A DNA stretch of 64,000 nt from CAVQBC01 sp963848415 (GCA_963848415.1 CAWKDN010000002.1:496001-560000); one strand, 5' to 3'. Counted from the first letter of the stretch, positions 34,241-46,714 are shown. The notes: generated from the sequence alone by a model not told the origin. Made by a program: numbers and translations.

Positions 34241-34825
34241 ATGACAGGAGCCCTTTCGCGGGAGGAGGCGTGGTCCCTGTTCTGCGCCTGGACCGCCTCT
34301 CCCTCCCTGCGCAAGCACGTTCTCGCGGTCGAGGCCGGCATGCGCGCCTACGCCCCCCGCTTCGGCGGCGACGAGGAGCTGTGGGGCATCACCGGGCTGC
34401 TGCACGACCTCGACTACGAGCGCTATCCCGACCTCGAGACCGGGCACCCGCGCATGGCCCTCGAAGAGCTCGAGGCGCGCGGCTATCCGCCCGAGCTGGT
34501 GCGCGCCGTCGCCTCCCACGCCGACTTCCTCGGCGTCTCACGCGACAGCCCGATGGAGAAGGCGCTCTACGCCGTCGACGAGCTCTCCGGCTTCCTGATG
34601 GCCTGCGCCTACGTCCGCCCCCAGGGCATCCACGGCATGACCCCCAAGTCGGTCAAGAAGAAGATGAAGACGCCGGCCTTCGCCGCGGCGGTCAACCGTG
34701 ACGAGCTGCGAGCGGGCGCCGAGGAGCTCGGCGTCGACTTCGACGAGCACCTCGCCTTCGTGATCGCGGCGCTCGAGGCCCATGCCGCCGAGCTCGAGCT
34801 CGACGGCCGCGAGGCCGCGGCGTAG
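34241..34825 (+). CDS. HD-domain hydrolase-like protein
   Basis: A 194-aa HD-fold protein. The metal-binding pattern is clear: His in LRKHVLAVEAGMRAYAPR, HD in TGLLHDLDYERYP, His in ETGHPRMALEEL, and His/D in AVASHADFLG then YAVDELSGFLMACAYVRP. This matches the group of HDIG-type phosphohydrolases often labelled HDOD/YfbR-like, acting on nucleotides or unknown phosphoesters. The substrate is not evident. It starts without a ribosome binding site and is divergent from murA. Confidence 0.85.
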   Translation: MTGALSREEAWSLFCAWTASPSLRKHVLAVEAGMRAYAPRFGGDEELWGITGLLHDLDYERYPDLETGHPRMALEELEARGYPPELVRAVASHADFLGVSRDSPMEKALYAVDELSGFLMACAYVRPQGIHGMTPKSVKKKMKTPAFAAAVNRDELRAGAEELGVDFDEHLAFVIAALEAHAAELELDGREAAA

Positions 34826-35025
34826 ATGAGTGATCCCACGACCCCACGGCCGTCTGTCGGCGCTCCTGTCTCGCCTTCGGCTCGCCACCGGCTCCGCCTC
34901 GGGCGCTGGTCCGGCCCCCGCCCAGAGCGGCCCGTGGCACCACCACTGTGCCCCTCGGGCGGGCACCGTCCTTCATCCACGGGACATCCGCCAGTCGACC
35001 GCGCGGCCGCAAGATCAATCATCTG
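34826..35025 (+). other. 200-nt structured non-coding gap
   Basis: No convincing gene lies between the HD protein and the IDH-like gene; two short frames (34826 and 34830) have no coding character. A long imperfect hairpin is present: CCCGCCC (34917-34923) pairs with GGGCGGG (34957-34963), with an inner GGCAC/GTGCC stem (34936-34940 with 34948-34952). It may terminate the HD gene or act as a leader for the next gene. Confidence 0.45.
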
Positions 35026-36138
35026 ATGACCTCTGACCCGTTGAAGATCGTCGTCCTCGACGGCGACCAGACCGGCCAGGAGCTGCTCGAGGCGGCCCTC
35101 GCCGTGCTCGACCCCGAGCTGATCGGCGTCGAGCTCGAGCTCGAGCACCACGACCTCTCGCTCGCCAGGCGCCGGCAGACCGGCAACGAGGTCGTCACCG
35201 AGGCCGCCAAGGCGATGCTCGCGGCCGGCTACGGGATCAAGGCCGCCACGGTCACCCCCGAGGGGCGCGACGACGTCGGCTCGCCCAACCGGATCCTGCG
35301 CGAGCAGGTGGGCGGCAAGGTGATCGTCCGCACCGGCCGGCGCATCCCCGGCGTCGTCGGGCCGGTCTCCGGCGTGCACCATCCGATCTCGGTCGTGCGG
35401 ATGGCCGTCGAGGACGCCTACGGCGCCGAGCAGTGGCGCGAGGGCGAGGAGGGCGGGCTCGACGAGGTCGCCTACCGGACCGAGAAGGTCACCCGCTCCA
35501 CCTGCCGCGCGGTCGCCGAGTACGCCTTCCGCACCGCCGAGCGCAGCGGCGCACGCGTCTACGGCGGGCCCAAGTGGACCGTCTCGCCCGTCTACGAGGG
35601 CATGCTCAAGGAGGAGCTCGACGCCGCCGCCGAGCGCCATCCGGACGTCGAGTACCGGCCGGTGCTGATCGACGCCACCTACGCCGGCCTGCTGACCGGC
35701 GCGGCCGAGGTGCCGCTGGTCATCCCCGCGCTCAACCGCGACGGCGACTGCCTCTCGGACCTCGTGCTGCCCATGTTCGGCTCGATCGCCGGCGCCGAGT
35801 CCGTGCTGCTGGCCTTCGACGAGGCCTTCGGCGTCGACGTCGCCATGGCCGAGGCGCCGCACGGCACCGCCCCCTCGCTGGAGGGCAAGGACCTGGCCAA
35901 CCCGATGGCGATGATCCTCGCCTGCGCGGCGGTGCTGCAGTACGCCTCGGTGAGCGGCGAGGTGCCGGGCGCCGGGCGCGCGGCGCGCGCGATCTACGAG
36001 GGCACGCTCGAGACGGTCGCCGGCGGGACGCGGACGATCGACCTGGGCGGCCACGCGACCACCACCGAGTTCGCGACCGCCGTGGCCGAGAAGGTCGCCA
36101 CGAAGGTCGAGATCATGGCGTCGCTCGGCTCGGAGTAG
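35026..36138 (+). CDS. isocitrate/isopropylmalate dehydrogenase family protein
   Basis: A 370-aa beta-decarboxylating dehydrogenase. The N-terminus (IVVLDGDQTGQELLEAAL), the Lys in GGPKWTVS, APHGTAPSLEGKDLANPMAMILACA and the C-terminal TIDLGGHATTTEFATAV place it in the family. Two positions are unusual. The GDGIGPE start is GDQTGQE. The usual GD(I/L)LSDE segment reads RDGDCLSDLVLPMFGSIAGAES. A canonical leuB is present at 57835-58869, so this paralogue is probably not IPMDH. Isocitrate, homoisocitrate or tartrate activity are options. No ribosome binding site precedes the ATG at 35026. Confidence 0.82.
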   Translation: MTSDPLKIVVLDGDQTGQELLEAALAVLDPELIGVELELEHHDLSLARRRQTGNEVVTEAAKAMLAAGYGIKAATVTPEGRDDVGSPNRILREQVGGKVIVRTGRRIPGVVGPVSGVHHPISVVRMAVEDAYGAEQWREGEEGGLDEVAYRTEKVTRSTCRAVAEYAFRTAERSGARVYGGPKWTVSPVYEGMLKEELDAAAERHPDVEYRPVLIDATYAGLLTGAAEVPLVIPALNRDGDCLSDLVLPMFGSIAGAESVLLAFDEAFGVDVAMAEAPHGTAPSLEGKDLANPMAMILACAAVLQYASVSGEVPGAGRAARAIYEGTLETVAGGTRTIDLGGHATTTEFATAVAEKVATKVEIMASLGSE

Positions 36139-36147
36139 TCCGGCGCG

Positions 36148-37176
36148 TCAGGCGCTCGCGCGCTCGCGGGCGGCCCGCTTGGCCTGCGCGGGGGCCGTGC
36201 CGAGCAGCGTGCGCCCGCTCGGCCGGATCGGCACACCGAGCTCCTTGAGGTGGCGCAGCTTGCGGCGGTGGTAGAGGACCCGCTGCAGGAACAGGGTCAG
36301 CGAGCCGGCGACCAGGATCGTCGCGAGGTTCAGCGCGAGTTGCCCGATCGAGCCGCGCCAGGCCGGCCAGTCCTGGTAGGCGAAGGCGATGCCGACGTTG
36401 GCGGCGGCGGGAATGGTCGTCACGGAGATCACGACGCCGATCAGCGCGCCGGACTTCGCGGTCGAGAGCGAGAGCACCCCGGCGATGCCGGCGCAGGCCG
36501 CGACGAAGAAGGCGAAGAAGTCGGGGCTGGAGATGATGCGCGAGAGCTCGTGGTCGCCGGAGCTGAAGTCGGCCGGGGTCAGCCCCGTCGCCTTGAACGC
36601 CAGCGTCGCGAGCCAGACCACCGTGATGGCGAGCGGGAAGCCGACCGCCAGCGCAGTCGCCGAGCGCAGCGCCAGCCGCCTGCGGCGCTGGACCACCGCC
36701 ACGCAGAACCCCGCCAGCGGCCCGAACTCCGGCCCGACGACCATCGCGCCGACGATGAGGATCGGCGAGTCGAGGAAGATGCCGACCGCGGCGATCAGCC
36801 CGGCGAGCACCATGAACGCCAGGAACACCCCGGAGACCTCCACCTGCTCGGAGGTCTTCTGCTCGACCTCCTCCCAGACGACCGCGTCCTGCGAGGAGCC
36901 CTCGGCGCGGCGCTCGGCCTCGTCGGCGAACGCGGAGATCTCGGTGTCGATGACCTCGAGCGCGATCGAGCCCTCCTTGTGCAGATCGAGGCCCTTGAGA
37001 TCGGAGAGCACGACGCTCGCGTCCTCGCGCGCGACGTCGCACAGGATCACGTCGCCCTCGGGCCGCTTGGCGGCGCCCTCGAGCAGGATGAGGTTGCAGA
37101 CGGAGGGGCTCTCGGCGAGCAGGTCCATCGCGGCCCGGGTGGTGTGGGACGGGCTGACGATCCGCAGATGGACCAT
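36148..37176 (-). CDS. DUF389-family membrane protein
   Basis: A 342-aa protein with a soluble N-terminal domain (about residues 1-110; starts VHLRIVSPSHTT). Five or six membrane helices with the DUF389 core follow: VSGVFLAFMVLAGLIAAVGIF, then SPILIVGAMVVGPEFGPLAGF and IPAAANVGIAFAYQDWPAW. The C-terminal tail is basic. The family is widespread in actinobacteria and cyanobacteria and has no established function. It converges on the IDH-like gene with a 9-nt gap. The ATG at 37176 has TAGGCT 6 nt upstream and no ribosome binding site. Confidence 0.9.
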   Translation of the reverse strand: MVHLRIVSPSHTTRAAMDLLAESPSVCNLILLEGAAKRPEGDVILCDVAREDASVVLSDLKGLDLHKEGSIALEVIDTEISAFADEAERRAEGSSQDAVVWEEVEQKTSEQVEVSGVFLAFMVLAGLIAAVGIFLDSPILIVGAMVVGPEFGPLAGFCVAVVQRRRRLALRSATALAVGFPLAITVVWLATLAFKATGLTPADFSSGDHELSRIISSPDFFAFFVAACAGIAGVLSLSTAKSGALIGVVISVTTIPAAANVGIAFAYQDWPAWRGSIGQLALNLATILVAGSLTLFLQRVLYHRRKLRHLKELGVPIRPSGRTLLGTAPAQAKRAARERASA

Positions 37177-37182
37177 GGCGCA

Positions 37183-37188
37183 AGCCTA
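37183..37188 (-). promoter_or_regulatory. -10-like TAGGCT for leaderless DUF389 gene
   Basis: TAGGCT on the minus strand ends 6 nt before the ATG at 37176. A perfect palindrome lies 16-33 nt further upstream (37204-37221), where a -35-region repressor would bind. Confidence 0.45.
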
Positions 37189-37203
37189 ACCGGCCGCCGA
37201 TTG

Positions 37204-37221
37204 GTTGATCCGCCGATCAAC
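37204..37221. promoter_or_regulatory. 18-bp palindrome GTTGATC-CGCC-GATCAAC
   Basis: Seven-base arms are perfect around a 4-nt centre. It overlaps the expected -35 region of the DUF389 gene and is AT-richer than its surroundings. A GntR/LacI/TetR-type operator is plausible; no regulator gene is adjacent. Confidence 0.5.
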
Positions 37222-37432
37222 GAGGCGTCCATACGCACCACCGAGCGAGCGGTCGCGGGTCACGCATCGCGGGTCGTGAGGGTCGCGTGCTCGAGCGCGA
37301 TCGAGCGCCGACGCGCCTGTTTGCAGGATCCCTTGCACGCTCGGCGACGGCCATCCGCGCCGTAGAGCGAAATGCGCCTGACGGGTTCCGGGACGGGCCG
37401 GTTGCGGCCGGCCTTCCGTCCGATCTCGACCC

Positions 37433-37438
37433 TAGCCT
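37433..37438 (+). promoter_or_regulatory. -10-like TAGCCT before the small ORF
   Basis: TAGCCT ends 9 nt before the ATG at 37448, the same arrangement as at other leaderless-looking starts. It is the main support for the small ORF being expressed. Confidence 0.3.
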
Positions 37439-37447
37439 TGCGAACAC

Positions 37448-37720
37448 ATGTTCCCCACTCCGACGACTGGTCGCCAGAACAAGCGCTCGCTTCGCGAGCT
37501 GATGCGCGGGGCCGTGGAGACGGCTCTGGAGTTCGCCACGCTGGGTGAGGCACCTCCCCGGCCGCCCATGCGGCGGCCGCGGGCTTCCGCCCCCACGTCC
37601 GGGCACCCGCATCGCCGGCCGTTGCGTCGCCGGAACGTGCCACGCAGGCCCGGATCCGTCCGGCCCCGTGCGCACACGTGCCTCTCACCGGTCCCCCATC
37701 GACCGGTGCGCAGGCGCTGA
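37448..37720 (+). CDS. hypothetical small basic protein
   Basis: A 90-aa frame. The first 35 residues look like a real protein: an amphipathic helix (SLRELMRGAVETALEFATLGE) with G/C-ending codons. The remainder is Arg/Pro-rich with much weaker codon bias and may be read-through of non-coding DNA or a frameshifted end. A TAGCCT hexamer 9 nt upstream fits leaderless initiation. I do not recognise the family. It could equally be the remnant of a longer gene. Confidence 0.35.
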   Translation: MFPTPTTGRQNKRSLRELMRGAVETALEFATLGEAPPRPPMRRPRASAPTSGHPHRRPLRRRNVPRRPGSVRPRAHTCLSPVPHRPVRRR

Positions 37721-37815
37721 GTCACCGCCTTCCGGCGCCCGGTCTGGGAGGACGGGAGCGCCGGGCCGGCGGGGGCGCCGCTCACGGCGTCCGCTGACCG
37801 AAGGCTCCACTCGCT

Positions 37816-37841
37816 CTCGGGCCGCCTGCGGGCGGCCCGAG
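37816..37841. terminator. perfect 11-bp hairpin, TGCG loop
   Basis: CTCGGGCCGCC (37816-37826) and GGCGGCCCGAG (37831-37841) are exact complements. It lies about 100 nt after the small ORF and 180 nt before the galactose-oxidase gene, and would insulate that gene from upstream transcription. Confidence 0.6.
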
Positions 37842-38020
37842 TGCCGCGTGGGGATCGTCCCGCCCTCCCGCCCGCGGCGTCCTCGTTGCCGAACATTCGT
37901 CGACTCTGGCCGATCGGGGGGTGCCGGGCCCCGCCGCCTTGCTTAGGGTCGGTTGGTCTCGCCGACGGTGTGGCGGGCGAGCGCGTCGGAGCGCTCGAAC
38001 GAGCGACAAGGAGGAGCTCG

Positions 38021-40435
38021 ATGGGACGGATCCGTTGGGTCGGGTGCTTGGTGATCGCCGTGCTCGCCCTGCCATCTGCCGCCGCTGCCCACGAGGGCGA
38101 CCATGGTGGCGGTGCCGGGGCCGATCCGGGCGCCCGCCACGCCGCCACCGACCTCGCCGACGTCCCGGTGGCGAAGCTCGAGCGTCGCATGCGCGCGGCG
38201 ACCCGCCGGCTCGGCCGGCAACCCGGCACGCAGCGCCGCTCGGCGCGGGCGGCCCAGGCCGCGGGCAACCCGGGCGCCGAGGGCAGCTGGTCCGGCGTGG
38301 AGCCGACCACGGTGGTGCCGATCTTCACCGCCCTGCTCCCGAACGGCAAGATCCTGATGTGGGACTCGGTGGGCGACAACCCCGCCGAGAGCTACGACGA
38401 CCACAGCTTCACCCGTGCGGCGGTCTACGACCCCGCGACCAAGACCTCCAAGCGCGTCGACGTGCAGAGCGCGAACATCTTCTGCGCGGGCTTCGTCCAG
38501 CTCTCCGACGGCAACGTCTTCGTCGCGGGCGGCAACGCCGATCGCAACCTCAGCGGCATCCGCCAGACACACGTCTTCGACTGGCGGACCGAGACCTGGA
38601 CGCGCGGGCCGGACATGCAGGACGGGCGCTGGTACCCGTCGGTCGCAGCGCTGCCCAACGACGAGGCCGTGATCGTCGGCGGCGGGCCCACGACCGCCGA
38701 GGTCCGCACCACCGGCGGCGGGCTGCGCCGCCTGACCGGCTTCACGACGCCGAGCAGCCGCGACTACCCGTTCCTGCAGGCCGCGACGGACGGCCGCGCG
38801 CTGCTGCTCGGCCCGGGGCGCGGCATGTCGCTGCTCAACACCGACGCGACGGGGGCCCTCACCCCGGCCGGCGACCGCGACGCGATCAACCGCGGCTACG
38901 GCAGCTACGCGCCCTACGACGTCGGGCGCTTCCTGGTCAGCGGCGGCGGCAACCTGGCCGAGGACGGATTGACCGGCGTGCCGAGCCGCACCGCGAGCGT
39001 CGTGGACACCCGCAGCGGCACCCCCGTCGGCAGCACGACCGGCTCGATGCAGCGCCGGCGCCGGCAGCACAACCTGACCGCGCTCGCGGACGGCAGCGTG
39101 CTGGCCACGGGCGGGCAGTCGACCAACAACGGCGGCGGGCTCGTGGACCTGACCAACCCGGTGCTCGCGGCCGAGCGCTGGGATCCGGTCACCGGCACGT
39201 GGTCCTTGCTCGCCTCGGCCGCCGTCGCCCGGCAGTATCACTCCATCGCGCTGCTGCTGCCCGACGGGCGGGTGGCGACCGGCGGCGGAGGGATCTGCGG
39301 CGTCTGCCAGCAGGTCAGCTATCTGCGCAAGGACATGGAGATCTTCACGCCGCCCTACCTCTACAAGCCCGACGGAAGCGGGCTCGCCGCCCGCCCGGCG
39401 ATCACCCAGGCGCCCGACGCGCTGGCCTACGACGCCCCGTTCAGCGTCAGCGCGAGCGTCGCGGCGCCGGCGACGCGGATCGCCAAGGCCGCGCTCGTGC
39501 GGCTCGGGGCACCGACGCACGGCGAAGACCAGGGGCAGCGCTACGTCCCCCTGGCGTTCTCGGGCGATGGCGCGACCCTGACCGTGACCGGCCCGAACAA
39601 CCCCAACGAGGCGCCGGCCGGCTACTACATGCTCTTCCTGGTCGACGATCAGGGGGTCCCGTCGGAGGCGAAGATCGTCCGCCTGAGCCGCAGCGTCGCC
39701 CCGCCGCCCCCCGCGGTGGTCAACCTGGCCCTCAACCGGCCGGCGACCGGAAGCACGGCCTGCGTCGCCTCACAAGCCCCGGAGAAGGCGGTCAACGGCT
39801 CGGTCTCAGGCGGGCCGGCGGACAAGTTCTGCTCGAAGGTGTCCGGCCACCGGTGGCTCCGCGTCGACCTCGGGTCGGTGCGGCAGGTCAGCCGCTTCGT
39901 GGTCCAGCACGCCGGCGCCGGCGGCGAGCCGACCACGATGAACACCCGCGCCTACCGCATCGAGACGCGAGGGACCGGCGGCTCGTGGAGCACGGCCGCG
40001 ACCGTGAGCGCCAACACGGCGAGCGTGACCACCACGACGGTGGCGGCGCGGCCGGCCCGCTACGTGCGGCTCATGATCACCGACTCCGAGCAGGGCAGCG
40101 CCCCCGGCGCCGCGCGGATCTACGAGTTCGAGGTCTACGACGGCTCCGCGCCATCGGGGACACCGCTGGCCCCGGTGGTCGCCTACGCCAATCCCGACGC
40201 GACCGGCCGCGCCCAGCGCTTCGAAGCCGGCAGCTACGACGCCGCCCGCGGCAACCTCGGGCTGATCGCCGACAACGCCACTCGGGCGATCGACGTCGCG
40301 CCCGGGTATCAGGCCACGATCTGCCGCGACAGCGGCCTGGCGGGCTGCACGACGCTCGGGCCCGGCCGCGCGGCGCCGCTGCCGGCCGGCTACGACGCCG
40401 CCGTCAGCTCGCTGCGGGTGGTCAAGACGCCCTGA
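38021..40435 (+). CDS. secreted galactose oxidase-like copper radical oxidase with F5/8C domain
   Basis: The 804-aa product has a signal peptide (1-23, cleaved before HEGDHGGG), a kelch-type seven-blade propeller (about 95-440), a DUF1929 domain (about 455-555), a discoidin/F5-8C domain (about 565-712) and an 80-residue C-terminal module. Active-site residues of copper radical oxidases are present: Cys155 (NIFCAGF) and Tyr205 (GRWYPSV) for the thioether crosslink, and Tyr406-His407 (RQYHSI) and His500 (APTHGED) as ligands. GGGGICGVCQ matches the GGGGLCGxC motif of galactose oxidase. It probably oxidises a primary alcohol or aldehyde, making H2O2. AAGGAGG lies 6 nt before the ATG. Confidence 0.92.
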   Translation: MGRIRWVGCLVIAVLALPSAAAAHEGDHGGGAGADPGARHAATDLADVPVAKLERRMRAATRRLGRQPGTQRRSARAAQAAGNPGAEGSWSGVEPTTVVPIFTALLPNGKILMWDSVGDNPAESYDDHSFTRAAVYDPATKTSKRVDVQSANIFCAGFVQLSDGNVFVAGGNADRNLSGIRQTHVFDWRTETWTRGPDMQDGRWYPSVAALPNDEAVIVGGGPTTAEVRTTGGGLRRLTGFTTPSSRDYPFLQAATDGRALLLGPGRGMSLLNTDATGALTPAGDRDAINRGYGSYAPYDVGRFLVSGGGNLAEDGLTGVPSRTASVVDTRSGTPVGSTTGSMQRRRRQHNLTALADGSVLATGGQSTNNGGGLVDLTNPVLAAERWDPVTGTWSLLASAAVARQYHSIALLLPDGRVATGGGGICGVCQQVSYLRKDMEIFTPPYLYKPDGSGLAARPAITQAPDALAYDAPFSVSASVAAPATRIAKAALVRLGAPTHGEDQGQRYVPLAFSGDGATLTVTGPNNPNEAPAGYYMLFLVDDQGVPSEAKIVRLSRSVAPPPPAVVNLALNRPATGSTACVASQAPEKAVNGSVSGGPADKFCSKVSGHRWLRVDLGSVRQVSRFVVQHAGAGGEPTTMNTRAYRIETRGTGGSWSTAATVSANTASVTTTTVAARPARYVRLMITDSEQGSAPGAARIYEFEVYDGSAPSGTPLAPVVAYANPDATGRAQRFEAGSYDAARGNLGLIADNATRAIDVAPGYQATICRDSGLAGCTTLGPGRAAPLPAGYDAAVSSLRVVKTP

Positions 40436-40451
40436 CGTGACGCGAGCGCAG

Positions 40452-40485
40452 GGGCTGCCGCGTGCCGAAGCGCGCGCGGCAGCCC
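40452..40485. terminator. 11-bp hairpin after the galactose oxidase
   Basis: GGGCTGCCGCG (40452-40462) and CGCGGCAGCCC (40475-40485) pair around 12 nt. It lies between the convergent oxidase and methyltransferase genes and can terminate both. Confidence 0.7.
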
Positions 40486-40511
40486 GGGGCGCGGGCCGCC
40501 TCCGGCAGCCC

Positions 40512-41216
40512 TCAGACGACGGCGGCGCCGGCGTGGCAGACGAGCATCTCGTCGCCACCGCGCTGGAACTCGTAGGCCACGCGCACGACCGACGTCTCGA
40601 CGCCCTCCGCGTGCAGTTGCGCCCGCAGCTCCTCCAGGTGCTCGAAGCGCGTCCCGCGCGAGTCGATGAGCGGGAAGATCCGCGCCCCGCGGCGCGCGAC
40701 GCGCACCAACTCGAGGACCGAGCGCCGGTGGAAGCCGAAGTCGAGCCGGTCGGCGTAGGTGAACAGCAGGTGCGAGCACAGGCTCAGCTCAAAGCGGCGG
40801 TCCGGGAACGGCAGCTCCGGAAGAGCCGCCGCGACATAGCGTTCCCCGAGCCGGAAATCCTCGGCGAAGCGGGCGATCGCAACCCGCCGCGACGCCGCGT
40901 GCGCCTCCGGAGTCGCGAACTGGCGCCACACGAAGTGGCCGGCATGGGTCGCCGTGTAGCGGTTCCCGCGCCCGAGGTCTGCAGCCGCGCGCGCCACGAG
41001 CGCCTCGCGTGGCTGCGTGTACACCGGGTCCACACTCACCACGCTGCCGCCCAGCGCCCGCACCTCGGCCCCGAAGGACCCGGCGCCGCCCGGGCAGTCC
41101 AGCAGCTCTAGCGTCGAAAGCTCTGCGTCGGTGAGGTCGAACATCGGGCGGTACTCGGCCAGCGACCGCGCGCTGAGCAGCAGGTCGCCGATGCCCGGCA
41201 GCGACGCGTCCGACAT
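40512..41216 (-). CDS. class I SAM-dependent methyltransferase-like protein
   Basis: A 234-aa Rossmann methyltransferase. LELLDCPGGAGSFGAEVRALGGSVVSVDPVY gives motif I and the acidic end of strand 2. LPELPFPDRRFELSLCSHLLFTY is the motif IV region, followed by VLELVRVARRGARIFPL. The substrate is not evident. The start at 41216 (SDASLPGIGDLLLSARSLAEY) is chosen because it opens the conserved region; longer in-frame starts would run into the 5S gene. It lies just downstream of the rrn operon on the same strand, separated by a hairpin. Confidence 0.8.
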   Translation of the reverse strand: MSDASLPGIGDLLLSARSLAEYRPMFDLTDAELSTLELLDCPGGAGSFGAEVRALGGSVVSVDPVYTQPREALVARAAADLGRGNRYTATHAGHFVWRQFATPEAHAASRRVAIARFAEDFRLGERYVAAALPELPFPDRRFELSLCSHLLFTYADRLDFGFHRRSVLELVRVARRGARIFPLIDSRGTRFEHLEELRAQLHAEGVETSVVRVAYEFQRGGDEMLVCHAGAAVV

Positions 41217-41318
41217 GACCGCATCCTCGCACCCAGCCGGGTCCGCCTCCCGCCGGAAGTCGCGCCGCGCGAAGACGGGCACCCGCCCCGCGACGACGAC
41301 GGGCGCCCCACTACGACG

Positions 41319-41344
41319 ACGAGCCGCCCCGAAGGACGGCTCGT
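41319..41344 (-). terminator. rrn operon terminator candidate
   Basis: ACGAGCCG (41319-41326) and CGGCTCGT (41337-41344) pair around 10 nt. The hairpin begins 16 nt past the 5S 3' end in the direction of rrn transcription. It has no T-tract. Confidence 0.6.
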
Positions 41345-41360
41345 ACGTTGATCTGAAGAA

Positions 41361-41475
41361 CCGGCGGCGACCTACTCTCCCAGGCCCGCGAAGGCCAAGT
41401 ACCATCGGCGCTGTGGGGCTTAACTGCTCTGTTCGGAATGGGAAGAGGTGTTTCCCCCACGCCAAAGCCACCGGA
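41361..41475 (-). rRNA. rrf: 5S ribosomal RNA
   Basis: The minus strand reads TCCGGTGGC..., then ACCTCTTCCCATTCCGAACA and AGTTAAGCCC, and ends with TGGGAGAGTAGGTCGCCGCC, the conserved 5S landmarks. The length is about 115 nt; the ends are estimated from the terminal helix. It is third in a 16S-23S-5S operon. Confidence 0.95.
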
Positions 41476-41508
41476 AACTTGTCAAGACCCGCTCGCGCGC
41501 GGACCCTC

Positions 41509-41529
41509 AAAACCGCACAGCTTGCCAAC
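41509..41529 (-). other. 3' arm of the pre-23S processing stem
   Basis: On the minus strand this reads GTTGGCAAGCTGTGCGGTTT, complementary with one bulge and one mismatch to 44599-44620 on the 5' side of 23S. Together they form the RNase III-type stem around the 23S precursor. Confidence 0.7.
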
Positions 41530-41552
41530 CCGGGCACCACAAAAATAATCCG

Positions 41553-44535
<2,983 letters not shown>

Positions 44536-44598
44536 CGGTGATTCTGAAGCCACGGGGCACGCTCACGCGCGCTCCGGGGCTCGGTGATACCCGTTTAT

Positions 44599-44620
44599 GT
44601 TGGCAATGCTGTGCAGTTTT
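44599..44620 (-). other. 5' arm of the pre-23S processing stem
   Basis: The minus strand reads AAAACTGCACAGCATTGCCA and pairs with 41509-41529. It precedes the mature 23S 5' end by about 65 nt. Confidence 0.7.
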
Positions 44621-44690
44621 CAAGGTCCGCGAGCGAACGCCCCCGGCGGATCGGCCGACGCGCACTGAGGCGGCGGCCGGCGACGGGGCC

Positions 44691-44714
44691 GGTCTCTCAA
44701 AACTCAACAGCATG
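44691..44714 (-). other. 3' arm of the pre-16S processing stem
   Basis: The minus strand reads CATGCTGTTGAGTTTTGAGA... and is complementary to 46580-46603 with two mismatches, forming the stem around the 16S precursor. The 16S-23S spacer (44536-44838, about 300 nt) contains both processing arms and no tRNA gene on either strand. Confidence 0.7.
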
Positions 44715-44837
44715 TGGCGCCCACGTCCGAAGACGAGACGCCACCAGGTCCGGTCGACATTGAGGAAGCCGCTCGAGCTCGGCCGGCACGGATGTGCCGA
44801 CCGCCCCGAGGCGGCCGCTCCAATCCTGGAGCTTCCC

Positions 44838-46386
<1,549 letters not shown>

Positions 46387-46579
46387 AGTTACTGCTCACG
46401 TAGAGCTGTCGATGCATCACTCGAGGGCGGCGCGTACACATGGCGCCAACCGGATGCGTTCGACGGGGTACTGCTCTGTCCTGCTTCTATCTGGCTGCCA
46501 CTCGGCCCGAGGGCCGGCGGCAGGTCGAACCTGGACGCACATAGTCGATTCCGGCCACTGGCCGGCCGACCATAGTGCG

Positions 46580-46603
46580 CATGCTGTTGAGTTTTCAAAG
46601 ACC
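46580..46603 (-). other. 5' arm of the pre-16S processing stem, with boxA-like sequence
   Basis: The minus strand reads GGTCTTTGAAAACTCAACAG followed by CATG, complementary to 44691-44714. The TCTTTGAAAACT part resembles boxA, the NusB/S10 antitermination site of rrn operons. Confidence 0.65.
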
Positions 46604-46685
46604 GCCGCGTCGCTCTCGCTCGGCGGGGATTCCGCCGGATCTGACGCGGCTCGGGCGCCTGAAAGGGCTCCCGAGCGGGCAGCAG

Positions 46686-46714
46686 AGTGTAGCGCACCGC
46701 CTCCGAGCCGGGAA
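46686..46714 (-). promoter_or_regulatory. rrn promoter candidate
   Basis: On the minus strand TTCCCG (46714-46709) is followed by 17 nt and TACACT (46691-46686). The -10 is a good actinobacterial rrn-type hexamer; the -35 is weak. It would give a 16S leader of about 290 nt. Confidence 0.45.

Larger units (their letters stand above)
37222..38020. other. 800-nt sparsely coding gap
   Basis: This is the largest gap outside the rrn operon. It holds one possible small ORF (37448-37720), a strong hairpin (37816-37841), a -10-like TAGGGT at 37944-37949 and the leader of the galactose-oxidase gene. I see no tRNA, RNase P, tmRNA or SRP RNA signature on either strand. Confidence 0.5.

Noticed and set aside
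37448..37980. RNase P RNA, tmRNA or SRP RNA in the large gap
   Set aside because: Signature segments of these RNAs were not found on either strand; only simple hairpins are present.
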